From contig NC_063257.1 of the NCBI RefSeq assembly GCF_019578655.1, forward strand, positions 13,950,001-14,014,000: a stretch of DNA of 64,000 nucleotides, read 5' to 3'. Numbering within the stretch: position 1 is the stretch's first letter; each line of letters begins with the position of its first letter. The DNA comes from Ricinus communis. Its lineage: Eukaryota > Streptophyta > Magnoliopsida > Malpighiales > Euphorbiaceae. Of this stretch, positions 24,056-36,132 are shown one piece after another. Both the position numbers and the translations under genes were made by a program. The notes below the pieces were generated by a model that did not search any database, was not told where the DNA came from, and was given only the letters and a program-made list of their open reading frames with translations.

Positions 24056-24073
24056 TGGCGCCGTTACCGGGGA
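24056..24073 (+). other. Primer binding site, tRNA-Asp type
   Basis: TGGCGCCGTTACCGGGGA, six bases after the 5' LTR; one base off the usual TGGCGCCGTTGCCGGGGA. Confidence 0.9.
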
Positions 24074-24203
24074 ATGTTTGAAAACTAGAGTGAAATTTGC
24101 TATTTGTTAATTTAGCCATTTTTTTTATTTTTTTATTTCTATTTTGTTTGTACATATTTATTTAGTTAAGTTTATGATTCAGGTAATGGATGATTCAGGT
24201 AAT

Positions 24204-25440
24204 GGATGATAAGGAGGTTCAAAGCTAAACTCTTTGTATGACACATTGGAAAATGGGATCAGGAACCAAGAGAGTGCTAAAAATTGGGATGCCCGTGCAT
24301 CTTTAGAAGCTCGAGTGGAATCGTTTTGCAGGGCTACCGATCAACTCTCCACTCCTATCCTTTCATCTCAAGTTTTTTATGAATTTTGTTGTGGTTTACA
24401 TTTGAGTAATGATTGTCCATTGTGCAGTGATTCTACTCATTGTTCTTATAACTATGAACAGGTGAATTATATGGGAAGTTAGCCAAATGACTCGTATGGA
24501 AGCACCTACAATCAAGAATGGAGCACTCATTCACCCTTTGAATGGAGTTTAAATGGCCAAGAACCACCAGGATTTCAACAACTACATCAGCAACCTAATC
24601 TTGCACCTTCAACTCAAGATGAAGAGTTAGTGTCAGAGGAGCTAATGATGAGGTTCATTGCAAGTCTTGATGATAGATTCCAATAAACAGAGAGGGTACT
24701 TGAAAGTCAACAAGCGTCAATTGAGAACATAGAGCATCAAGTAGGCTTGATCTTCAAGTTACTAGTGGCAGAACAATGGGGAACTCCATCAAACGCTACT
24801 GAATCCGAGGAACATTTGAGCGCATCACTTTGCGTTCAGGTGAGAATTTTTCTAGTTTATCTACTATGTTTGACGATGATGCTTTTGTGCAGGACAATTT
24901 CTTGAACATGGAGATGGAACCAGAAAAGGAAAAGGCAAACATGATTCCTCTGAAGAACTATAAATAGGAATGTACAGTTGATGATGTTGAGTTGCAGTTA
25001 CAGGAATTTTTGGTGGATTTTCCACAAGTCCCTTCGATGATGGAAGATGAGCACGAGTTATCCAATGAAGATGTTTTGGAAGAGCTCGAGTTTCTTCTAG
25101 CAAGTGAACCAAGACAAGGACTGGAGAAAACCACTGACATTCCTGAAGAAATTGCCCAACCGTCGATCCTTTTTTTTTTAGTGAAACTTCAGCTTTCAAA
25201 TTGGAAGAGCCCCTAGAGCATCATGAATACATGCAATTATACGAGGAGCGAGTTTTGCCCATCATACTGGCAGATTGCTTGACAGTTAGGAAGAGGAAAT
25301 TGATGATTATCCCTCTAAGCGGATACTTGAAGCCATTTGATTGGAAGAAGGATGGATGGTCGTTGATCACGCCCGTTAGTTTTTCACCATGATTCCAGCT
25401 AAGAAGACTCATCACATCAAAAAGAAGCGCTTTTGGGAGG
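24204..25440 (+). pseudogene. Gag-like remnant of the nested element
   Basis: One reading frame from about 24234 encodes Athila-like gag C-terminal features: a degenerate knuckle (YEFCCGLHLSNDCPLC), a glycine/asparagine-rich stretch, a PPGFQ motif and a coiled segment. It is broken by stops at about 24481 and 24684 and by frame changes. Downstream acidic sequence (24992-25200) and a short segment to about 25390 ending in ITPVSF belong to the same degraded region. No protease or RT follows. Function was probably limited to RNA packaging. Confidence 0.65.
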
Positions 25441-27264
25441 CATCCCAAATTCTATTTTCATTTTTAATATTCTACCCTTTCATTTTGATACATTTTATTG
25501 GTTTTAAGCTTTCATATTTTATTTAATTATTATTTTCAGTTTGATTATTTCCTTATTTTATTATTTTCAGATTCTATCGAGGAGGTACTAAATTTCCACA
25601 TCATCAGCCTCGATGGATGATCAGGGCAGTCCCCTAGATTTTTTTTATTTTTCTGCAATTATTTACCTTATTTTTCATACATGTCATGCACTTGGATTGT
25701 ATTGCCTTTGTTCTCTTAGTTGAGCATTCCATGCGGGGTATCCATAACATTTTACACTGAGGACAGTGTGTTCTTCAAGTGTGGAGTGGTTGTGGGTAAA
25801 CCTTATAATCCTACTCTCTCATATGGTTTTTAGATATATCTTAAATTGCTATCGCTAGGTGTTGTGTATTTTTAGGGGATGTTAGGACACTGTGTCTTTA
25901 TGCACTTGAGTATGCTATTTTTAAGCTGGTTGATGACTTCATTTATAGAATTGTAGTTACTTTTCTTTGTTGTTCATTGTCCTTGGAAAACAATTGATGT
26001 GTTTTACACATCAAGCCTGCTGGGTTAAACCGGTGTATTTAATTATTTTTCGAATTTTAACTTAGAAGTTGAGAATGTCATATGCATGTGTTTCTTAAGT
26101 AATGATTCAATTAATATTGTTGCGAACCAATTGCACCTAATACCACACCTCAAACTGAGATTTTGAGCCTGTTGAGCATTCATTATACTTATGCTCTTTA
26201 TATTTCTTGTTTGAGTGTGCATTGTACTTGACTTTGCTTCTAGAACTTGCTTGGTAATGCCTGTTGAAGTTACATGAATATTGTGAATACCATGAGATGA
26301 TTTGGGCGATTTAGAATTCACCACATTTGACCAAAAGCCTATCCCCTTATGTTTCCATTAGTTAGCCAGTTTTGAGCCTTAACCTTTTCTTCATAATCTA
26401 CACCTATACACTTCAATTATACCATTCTTTACATTTATCTTTCCTTTACCCTTATACTGGAATTTCTTTAGTAATTTGCTCACCCTTATGTGGGATTAAA
26501 ATGCCAGTTGCTATGTTGGTAAATTCACTAAGTCTTTTTGAGATTTTAGATGCTTCCTCCAATCCAAACTATATTTGTACTCTTTACATATGCAGCAGTT
26601 CTTATAAGCTACTAGTTTATTATTCAAAAAATGATGAAAAGAAAAAAAACAGAAGAAGAAAATAAACAAAATTCTTTAATTATTTGTCTATTTATTAGAT
26701 TTAGAGCATTTGCGAGCGTTATTCTACGAAGTAGGGATTTTAATGAATAATTCTTTTTATGTTTTTAGGCATTTAATCGTTTGAGCATATATTGTTGTTT
26801 ATTTGCAGGATTTCCAACATTTTCACACTTCTGTCCAAATCTCCGTACCTTTACCTTAGCCCCATTACAACCTTATCAAAGACCCTTTGATTTTGGTATT
26901 TACTTATTCACAGTAGCAAAGATATGATTTCTGAGCAAGCTTATGGTGAGCAGGTCTTGTGCATTTGCTTTGAGGGATTTGTTTTTCACCTTATATACAC
27001 TTTGAGTGACTTGAGCGATCTCGGTGAGGCATTGGTTCGTGATGTTTGTGTTGAGTTGTCATTTAAGTTATTCATGCATTAATATTATTTCCATTCTCCG
27101 TTAATGATTCGCAATTTGATTTATGATTGAGTATCCTTCGAGATGTGTTGAATACTATTTGTTGTGGACTAGGGGCATAAACTGTAAGGAATTGTTGACT
27201 GTAGTTTTGTAAGGTGAGTTGTTAATTGCTTGAGGACAAGCAATAGCTTAAGTGTGGGGTGATT
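25441..27264 (+). other. Non-coding internal region of nested element
   Basis: T-rich sequence with no supported gene; it ends in the purine-rich segment that primes plus-strand synthesis (27253-27262). Confidence 0.7.
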
Positions 27265-28747
27265 TGATATGCATAGTTTTGCACATATTTGCTTGCATAT
27301 TATTGTGTATTTTCTTAGCAACTATTGTGCTCTTATCCCAAGATCACTCGTGTTTTGTGTTATTTTAGATTTCAGGAGAATTTATAGGACCATCATCAGT
27401 ATTTGAGCAATTATAAATCAATGCATGCAAAAACGGATGGGAATTCATCAATATCGGACAAGAGCTCGCAGTGTATACATTGAGCACGGCCTAGGTCAAG
27501 GCTGTGCTGATCACCACGGGCTGAACTCTGGCCGTGACCAACCATGAGCTTTTGGTCTTCAAAAAATGGCACTTTGGGCACGATTTCCGTAGCCACAATG
27601 CCCTCCAGCACGGCCCATGGTGGCTCAGCATTGGCGGGGGCACAGCCATGAGGAAACTCGAATTGGTGAGATCTGAATGCTCAGCACGGCCTGGACTCCA
27701 TGGCCGTGTTGAGACAATTATATAAGGAAAACTATTCTTTTAGGGTTAGCTAAGCAAGGAGTGAGAGAGAGCCCTAGCGGCTGGTTCGGTTTTTGCATAG
27801 TGCTGATTTCGGGAGAGAGTTGCAGAGAGGAAGAACCCTGGGATCACAAGGTTCTGAGTGCAAGACAATAGTGGAGCAATTCAAGAGGCAATTTGGGAGA
27901 TTAATCGTAGTGCATATCCAAATTTGGAGCTGTTCATCCAATTCGAGAGAAAATGGTGCATATGTTTCATTTTCATTATTCTTCCATTGTAATTGATTTC
28001 CTAGATTGTTTTAAACATGAACATGTTTAGCTGGATTGATTAAATCCATTGGGATTTCTTTACTATGTTGGCTTAATATTATATTGTTGAACTGTTTGAG
28101 TTAATTTTGTATTCTTCTTGCTTTCAGTATTAATAAGATAATGCATCATTCATGAGACATTGTGAATTGTGGTGTTTAGATTACTTTATATGATTGAGAA
28201 GTCCATTTGACAATTGGGATTTTGAATAGCAAGAACTAGTTAATAATCACTTAGAGATAAGGATAATTAAGTAGCCGGATTAAGAATTAACAAAGCTTAA
28301 TAGAGGCGGATTAAGGCTTCATGCTAATTTAAGAATCAATCGTTAGGAAGAGATTCCAACCTTAGGTTATTAGGTTTAGGAATTTGGTTATCTCGAGAGA
28401 GAAATCAAATTCAGTTAAGAATACGTCCACGGGTAGCATAATTAGACTCATCAATCCTTTATCTTTTGTTTGGTTGCCAACTAGTTTAGGTTCCTTTTGG
28501 GTTTGCTTTCTTGTCTTGGTTATTTCATTTATCCATTCATTCCTGCATCTCCCTTAGAACTTAGCTTGTAGCTATTAGTTAGTTTAGAAATTATTCATCA
28601 TTCATTTTAGGTTAATATAACAAAGAATGAAGAAGTAACTCTAGGCTTTCACTTTCCTGAGGAATACGACCTTGATACTCGACATGAGTGCTAGACTACA
28701 TCAATAGGTTCACTGCCTTAGATTGTAGCTGCATAAGTAGCCCATCA
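27265..28747 (+). repeat. 3' LTR of nested element
   Basis: 1483 bp, closely matching 22569-24049 with scattered substitutions; the GC-rich inverted motifs are present but partly mutated (about 27484-27540). Confidence 0.95.
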
Positions 28748-28752
28748 GCTAC

Positions 28753-30091
28753 AAATGCTTCATTTCTTATAGTAGCAAATACTCTAGATTGTGCCTGAGG
28801 TTGACCAATCTGTTCTGTTGGTATTGCTGAAACAGTTAAACCTCCTCTGCCACCTCTTACTCTGCTTCTTCCTAAACCAACTGGAACATTTTCACCAACA
28901 CTACTCTAACCCACTATATAAGATTCTCTAATATTATTTCTTCTCATAGGACAATCTCTAGAATAATGTCATGGCCTACTACAAGTGAAACATACTACTG
29001 GTCTAGGTCCCCAACATTCTCCAGTATTTCTCATGTTGCACATAGGACAAACAAGAGCAGACCTTGTATTGGCACAAGCTTGTCCTCCTTCAAGTCTAGA
29101 TGAATTGTATCCACCTCTACTATAAGGTACTGTGGAGGATCTACTAGACTAACCACCAAACCCTCGTCCACGATAACTACTCCTCTGTGAACTAGACCTC
29201 TGAATGAAGAAGTACTAATCTGTCTTGGAGGATTACTATAAGTACCAATGATTTTCTTCTTTTTAGCTTCCATAATATTCCTTTCAAATGATGTTTCTTT
29301 AGCTCTCAAAGTAGCTTCAATTGAGGCATTATAATTTTGAGGTTTCACTGCCATTTTCTTACGAATGTCAAGCCTCAAACCCATCTCAAATTTCTTCCTT
29401 CTCAGTTCTTCTGTGGCTACTTCTTCTAGTGCATAATTAGATAATCTCACAAATTGAACTTCGTACTCTACAACTGACATGTCATTCTGCTTCAATTGAA
29501 GAAATTCAAGCTTCTTTCTGTTCTATAAATTTCTGAAGTATACTTCTCAGGAAATTCACTCAAGAAATCATTCCAAATCAAAGTCATTGGTCGATCTCTG
29601 CTTCTTGAAAATGTTTCCCACCAATCAAGTGCATCTTTTTATATTAAAGACTGCATATAGAAGCCTATGTTCTGATGTGCAATTAAATCTGTCCAACACC
29701 CTTTCTATATTTCGTAACCATTCCTTAGCCTCAACAGGATCAATAGTACCCTGAAAAACATTATCACCTTGTTTCCTAACCCTCTCATAATTCTTATCTA
29801 TCACGACCTCTTATTATTGAGTCTGAGGTGCCAGTGCTTGTTGTCGAGCTACCCTTTGCATCAGAAAATCCATAAATTATTCCATAACATTTTGTACATT
29901 CGGTTGTGCAGCATTTTCAGAATGTAGCTGATGCTCATCATGTTGATCATGTTCATATGCATTTTCATGACCATGCACAGACTCTAATGACTTATCTAGG
30001 CCAGCTGTGTGTCCTCCTTCTCTCTCCATCTATATATATGAAATGCAAACAATCGGTCAAGTTCAAAGAACATATGTCATATGCTTAATGA
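28753..30091 (-). pseudogene. Chromovirus gag remnant
   Basis: The open stretch 29031-29495 encodes the core of the retrotransposon gag domain (motif MSVVEYEVQFVRLSNYA). Below it, in other frames, lies a zinc knuckle of form CFTC....HYSRDC with a stop inside (about 28965-29000). Upstream gag sequence to 30091 is broken by shifts. Gag would form the particle. The nested element at 28747 separates this part from the protease. Confidence 0.85.
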
Positions 30092-30114
30092 TGGGCAACA
30101 TGAATCTAATCCTC

Positions 30115-30126
30115 GCTCTGATACCA
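30115..30126 (-). other. Primer binding site, tRNA-iMet
   Basis: The minus strand reads TGGTATCAGAGC, the exact common plant iMet site, five bases inside the 5' LTR. Confidence 0.92.
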
Positions 30127-30131
30127 CTAAA

Positions 30132-32460
30132 TGTCACACGCCCATTACATACTAACCAACAGATATTTGCAAGGTAGCATACAAGCGTTGTAGACTATAT
30201 ACTAGATGTAGATAGGTCAATATACAGATTGCTAAGAATCAGGACACAAGGTTATTAACATATAAACATATGATTATACTTAAACATCATTTACCAAGTA
30301 TTCAAAACATCTTCTTACACTGTACAAGGCACACTTCCATATACATCATATAACTGCATACAAAATGTATCAGGAGGAGACTTCGCAATACTGGCCCAAC
30401 CTGGTAGAACTACTAAAAGCTAGACTTCGGATACAACCAACTGATGCACTACTATTTACAAAACTGAAAAAAAAAATTGGAGAAGGGTGAGCCTCCAGCT
30501 CAGTAAATAAATAATCAACATAATCTATATCACATACACTCAATACAATTTCCATCCAATCACATAACTTACTATGATTCATAATTTACGCATAAGTTCA
30601 TACCATTCTACTCAATTCATTACAACCATCACAAAAAATATACAATTCAACAATTATGGTTAGTTCTCACGGCTCGTGGATCCCCTTTAATGTGTTGCTC
30701 CGCCTCATCCTCACCTATCGTACATGTAAGCTGCTCTGCCTCATCCTCACATTAGACACTTTTATAGCCTCACTAGGCTTTAGCCTCCCAAGGCTTTATA
30801 TATATATATTTTTTTTATTTTTTTTCCACAGGAGAATCCACCATTCACATGCGCATATGCACTTAACATCATAATTCAATCATTTCACTTATATCATATT
30901 CAAGCAATAACAATTGTTCCACTCAACACCAATCATTTCTATCTCATTCATTCAAATATAACACAATATTAAGCAAACACAACCACTCGCGAAACGTTTG
31001 ATTAAATATATGAATATAGCAAATAGTAACTATTTACTTACTCAAAATACACTTATTCCTTCAACATAGAAGAACCTCCTTTCTCTACAACTTTCTTTCC
31101 AGGCCTTTGAGTTCCTATTAACACATTCATCAATTCACATTTCATGCATATTCCAAATATTCATGTATATGCTAGTCCTAATGCATTACAAGATCATCCC
31201 CTTTCTAATTCATAGGTCTAACTCTTCCTCTAAGACTCTCAATTATTGTTTTAATATCATATAAACATGTTCCATCTAGCTATATACCAATTTAACTCAA
31301 ATTAGCATCAAATAAATAGCATAAAACTAATTTTCAACATCTCTCTTTTTTGGATAGAATTTAGTACCAAAGTATATTTATTACTGGGAAAAATTGGCTT
31401 AATATAAGAATCTCTTATTAAATAGACATATACTTTTATGTGTCTAGTTTCTTCTCCAAGAATAATTACTTAATTCTGACTTCTATAGATTTAATTATTC
31501 CCAAATTACTGAGCAAGGGTCATACAGCTCGCTGTACCCAAGCAGCAATCTGTTTGCCCAATTTAACCAACCAAAATGGCAAAACTAGAAACATCACAAA
31601 ACTACAAAATTATAAAGGGCTCTTTAAAATTTCCATAGACACCAATTAAACTTAACTTGGATTTATATAATGTATGTTATGCCTAAAATACAGAACATCA
31701 AGGTTGCTGGAATTTTGACAGTTTCCTGTCTTTACATACTTAAATTTAATCAAGCTTAATCTCTATGCAATCATTCAGTGCTCTACTAATTCATAATATT
31801 CAGACCTTTACTTAATCAATGAAAGCATAAATTGAAGTTCTTCCAATTTATAATCAAGAATCCTAATGACAGATTAATAATACTCAAGTAACAACTCACC
31901 AATTTCAGCTTTTAGGTTGCTAATATGCTCAAATCTTTTAGCTTTAGCTTGGCTCCTTCAATAGTTGGTAAAACCCTATCTTAATTTTAAGTTTTTCTAG
32001 GTATTTCACTCCTCTCTCTTGTTCCAGATTTTGAGTTTTTGGCCATATACGAATTTTAGAGAAATGAAGAGGTAAAATGAGCTTGCTCATGGTTCCAATT
32101 TCCAAGATTCATCTCTCAATGCCACCACCAACTAAAATTAGTTTTATCATCCCAAGTTAATTCTTACTAACCATATATAGGTACTAACTTTTAATTGTAT
32201 CTTTTAAGTCCAATTTATTTACCTAACCTTCAACTATTGGTTCAATTAAGTCTTAAGGCTTAATACACATAACCCAAGTACTTAATCAACTTATCTAAAT
32301 TAATAATCTAATATCATTGCTTCTTATTCTCTACTTATAATTAATATATATATATATATATATTCTTATAAAATAAAAATATTACTAATATACCATTATA
32401 TGCCCATTGATTAAATGTAAGTGCACATAACATGTATGATGAGAAAATGCAGGTGTTACA
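30132..32460 (-). repeat. 5' LTR of the chromovirus
   Basis: 2329 bp, TGTCACACGCCC...GTTACA. It is about 80 bp longer than the left copy, partly because of a local duplication near 30700-30760 in which a GCTCTGCCTCATCCTCAC-type phrase repeats. Substitutions against the left copy suggest an old insertion. Confidence 0.95.
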
Positions 32461-32465
32461 GAGAA

Positions 32466-33164
32466 GGTGATATTTGTTAAAGGTTTCTTCTGACAAAGAA
32501 GGATCTAGATGGACTTGTTGACCGATGAAGAATGATAATCTTAATATTTCGGTTGGGTTAAATATTTATAAGCTTAGTTGCATCTTAGCAAAAGCGTATA
32601 AAAGGAGCATTGTTAAGACTTGCCCAAAAATATTCATTTTAGCCCATTATAAGAAGCCCAAGATATGAAGCCCATCTTGTTGACAGGAATGTTTTTCAAG
32701 AAATAAATATTGGCCAAAAAGAGTTATTACCTGTATAGAATTCTTATTTGATTAGGAATGTAAATAGAGTTTTAGATCAATTGAACTATCAATATTACAA
32801 TATAGATTTCATGTTTTAAATAGGATTTTAATACTATAAATAACTATGTAAAGCTCATTATATACATACAGACATATATATACACAAATTAATATAAATC
32901 TTTTGTCTCAATCTTGATTCTCCATGAGTATTCAGACCATATAATTGGTAATCCCATGATTATACCACATTTTTCTGTGAAATTAAAGGCACTAGTGGGG
33001 ATTTACTTACCTAAAGTTACTAGGCGATCTATCTCTGTGATGTATCTTTCATCAGTCAGGATCTATTCTTGGTCGAGAAAGTTATCCTCATTACTGTTAC
33101 TTTTGTTCGCTTTAAAATATTATTTGAGATATTTTCTGGTCAAATCTCATTGATTTTTTATCAT
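32466..33164. other. Unannotated host DNA between elements
   Basis: Continues the host sequence interrupted by the chromovirus. No gene recognised; short frames here have no family resemblance. Confidence 0.5.
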
Positions 33165-33495
33165 GAATAGACATGTTCATAGGCTAGGGTACCCGTCCAA
33201 CCCACCCAAGCCCGCCCGAAAGTTTCAAGTTTGGACACATATTTTTTTGCTTTAAGTTTGCCCAAACCTGAACTAGCAAAAGCCTAATTCTTTTTGGGCA
33301 AGCTTAGGAATATTATTTCTTTGAGGCCCGCGCAACAAGCCTGGCCCGATCTAGAAATTAAAAGGTAAGATGTTTTAAATTTTTATGACGGCTCGAGCTT
33401 GGTCAAAAGTATAAGCCTGTATATCCGCGATAGGCTCGGCTCGGGACTAGGCTTGACAATTTCAAGCCCGACCCAAAGTTTGAACAGGTCTAGCT
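33165..33495. repeat. MITE-like repeat rich in GCCCGACCC-type motifs
   Basis: About 330 bp that differ from their AT-rich surroundings by many CCCG/CGGG words. Imperfect terminal inverted repeats TAGACATGTTCA (left) and TGAACAGGTCTA (right) bound it. No clean target duplication could be assigned, so the transposon class (hAT or Mutator) is open. Confidence 0.5.
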
Positions 33496-34118
33496 GTGAA
33501 TAATCATATATAGCATTATCATCCCAAGACAATTATAGTAGTTGTCTTCCTAATAACCAAGTTTCACATTCTTTTAATTCGAAGAGACGTACCTTCTTCT
33601 TTAAATTTCTCATATCTTAGTTGTAAAAGATGTGATTTTCTTCTTTAAATTGTCATCTCTCTTCTATCAAAAAGAAAAAAAAGAAAGACTCTTCATCTTC
33701 TCTTCCATAGAAGCAACCATCAAGATTTTTCCCTACAGACAACTTTCCCATTTTATTGCTATAAGAGATAGTCCTTCATGTGCTCCTCTTCCTTTTAAAA
33801 TGAAATTGGTCCTGTCCACTTTTGAAATGAAGGGTCGGGGAAGGATCCCATACCAATACCAGTGTTGTGTCGTATGAACATGGGTGCCTCTTCTATTATG
33901 AAGAGTATAAGCATCCCAGGATATAAGATTGTGGATTTATTCTTAACCAAAAGTTCCAAATTATAAGATTGTGCCACTATCATTGTTGGTTTTGTGGTAG
34001 TGTCATCATTATTGCTACAGTCATTGTCAGTGTTATCAATGCCTTTACTACTCGGCAGGTCATTTCCCTTATTATCCAAAGTTGGTCGTATTGTTATTAT
34101 TATTGCCTACTTCTCGTT
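33496..34118. other. Unannotated host DNA
   Basis: No supported gene. Short open frames at 33632-33877 and 33969-34208 lack any recognisable domain. Confidence 0.5.
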
Positions 34119-34123
34119 GTCTC

Positions 34124-34272
34124 TATAAACTTTGTACTATTGTATGTTAATGAGTGTTACAAGTATGATATATATAAAATACATAAAAAGATAAGTGAGA
34201 TAAGCTAGAACTCTAATATGATAATTACAATAAGAGAAGATAAATCTTATTCATTATGAGTATATCCTAACA
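34124..34272 (-). repeat. 3' LTR of the copia element
   Basis: 149 bp; the plus strand begins TATAAACTTTG (TG has become TA) and ends ATCCTAACA. Aligns with 39266-39410. Confidence 0.88.
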
Positions 34273-35600
34273 CCCCTATGTAAGCCTAAGATCATAAGGA
34301 AGAGGAAGCATAACATCAAATGACAAATCGAGTGATAGACAAGGGCTTGTAGATATCGAAGTAACCTCTTTAATGCTACCCAATGCTCGGTACTCTGTGA
34401 ATTAATGAACTAACACAACTTGTTTACACTTAAGGCAACGTGAGGCTTTATAATACTAATATATTATAATACACCAATATACCTTCTATAATCTTCAGCT
34501 TGTGGAATAGGTGTACCATAGTGTTTTATTAAAGGAGACTTTGTAGCAATAGGAGTGAGACAAGTATTCGAATCTGCCATACCTATACGTACAAGCAAGT
34601 TACAGATATACTTTGTTGAGAAACCATAACACCATCTGATCATTGAGTGACTTCAAGACCAAGAAAATAATGCAAACTTCTAAGGTCACGGATTAGAAAT
34701 TCTTACTTTAACCTATTTATCACATCAAGCATGAGATCAAGATTAGAACCAGTCACCACTAGATCATCTACATAAACTAGAATGAAAACAACATCCTTTG
34801 CCTTCCTTAGGATGAGTAACGAATGATCACTCTTAGAATAGGAGTGACCATTCGGTCGGTTTGGTCAATTTTACCCCCTTCTAAAATCGAACTGAAAAAC
34901 TAAAATATGAAAAAAAGCACTTCGAACCGAACTGAAGCAAATTTAATTAGTTCGATTTTCAGTTAATTTAGTCATTTAGGCTGGACACTCTTATGAGATA
35001 AAATTGTTAATCAAGTCCAGATTGCTAAGTAAAACTCTGAGCCATCAAACGCGCATCGTACCTTTCAATGCTACCATCAGAGTGCCTTTTGATCCGGTAA
35101 ATCCATTTGCAACCTATAATATTAGCATTACAAGGTTTTAGAACCAAGATCCAAGTAGCATTAGTAAGAAGAGCATTAATTTTTCTCAGACTATTGCATT
35201 ATTCCACACTTGTAATTATTTACTTGAGAAAAGGTGTCAGGTTTAGTTTATAAGAAATTTGAGTTTAAAATATAGGCATTAGCTAAATGAGCTTGCATTT
35301 TTGAAGAGTGGAAGGTCTCAATTGTATAGGGTGAGTCCTATCATCGATTGTTCTAGGAGGAGCCTAGTTACTTAAGTCAATAACCGATTTTAAACCTGGT
35401 GAAAATGGTAAAGAAGATAAAGAGGAAGAAGAAGCTTGCCTTGTATTTAGTGAAACACTATCAGATATAGTAGCTGAAGATAAGAAAGGAACAAGTTGAT
35501 TATTATGAGTAGAAAATTGAGATTCAGTAGGAGTATGTGAAGGAGAAATTGAATGAAGAGATAAAGGATTAAAGTTATTACTTAAAGGCATAGGATAGAA
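34273..35600 (-). pseudogene. Copia RT/RNase H remnant
   Basis: In minus-strand order: a serine-rich spacer after integrase (35364-35591), the RT start with IGCKWIYRIK (about 35080-35120), a MITE-like insertion, and the RT core with catalytic YVDD (34763-34774) followed by RDLRSLHYFLGLEVTQ. A degraded RNase H side runs to about 34290. Several stops interrupt the frame. This is a reverse transcriptase relic only. Confidence 0.85.
34837..34995. repeat. Small MITE-like repeat inside copia RT
   Basis: About 160 bp bounded by imperfect inverted ends TAGGAGTGACCAT and CTGGACACTCTTA, with GGTTTGGT/TTCGAACCGAACTG words inside. It interrupts the copia RT homology, which resumes on both sides. Target duplication not clear. 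Confidence 0.5.
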
Positions 35601-36132
35601 TGATGGTGGAGTAGATATTATGATCCACGGATAAGTGATAGAATCCTTTTGTAAGTTGGAACCAAAAGATAGAGATTTAAAAGGAAAGACAGTTTCATGA
35701 AAAGATATATATCTAGTTACATAGATTCTATCTTTTGCAATATCTAAACATAAGTTTCCATAATGAATAGGAGAATTACCAAGATAAACACATTGTTGAC
35801 TCCTATAAGAAAACTTATTTTTATTGTAAGGTCTTAACTAAGGATAAACTGCACATCCGAATATTATTAAGTCCTTGTATTTTGGTGACTTTTTGTAAAG
35901 TAATTCGAATGGACTGGAATTTTTAACAACTCCACTTGGCCTAATTTATTAACCGTACACTAGTTTGGAAAGCATAAGGCCAAAATCTTCAAGGAATATT
36001 AGCATGCGCCAAAAATGTAAGACCACTGCCAACTATTTGCCTTATTTTACATTCTTCCATTTCGCTCAATGTATATGGATAAGCAATGAGATGAACAATT
36101 CCTATTTGTTTAAAATAAGAGTTGAGTTTGTG

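Larger units (their letters stand above)
22569..28747 (+). mobile_element. Nested non-autonomous LTR element (Athila/Tat-like), TSD GCTAC
   Basis: Two LTRs (22569-24049 and 27265-28747) flank a 3.2-kb internal region. The duplication GCTAC lies at 22564-22568 and 28748-28752, inside the protease region of the host chromovirus. The primer site TGGCGCCGTTACCGGGGA (24056-24073) is the tRNA-Asp-type site of Athila/Tat elements. Just before the 3' LTR stands the family-typical GAGGACAAGCAATAGCTTAAGTG-like segment with a TGTGGGGTGA purine tract. There is gag-like sequence but no RT or integrase, so the element needed helper proteins. Confidence 0.96.
16870..32460 (-). mobile_element. Full-length, decayed Ty3/gypsy chromovirus (Tekay/Del-like), TSD GAGAA
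   Basis: Two direct LTRs (16870-19117 and 30132-32460) enclose gag and pol remnants on the minus strand. The 5-bp duplication GAGAA lies at 16865-16869 and 32461-32465, which fixes the 15.6-kb element. Minus-strand order: 5' LTR (right copy), iMet primer site 30115-30126, gag, protease, RT, RNase H, integrase, a degraded C-terminal region and a polypurine tract next to the left LTR. Long LTRs, an iMet site and integrase-terminal sequence with a C-terminal chromodomain-like tail point to the Tekay/Del group, an inference. A second element (22569-28747) interrupts it between gag and protease. Confidence 0.95.
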
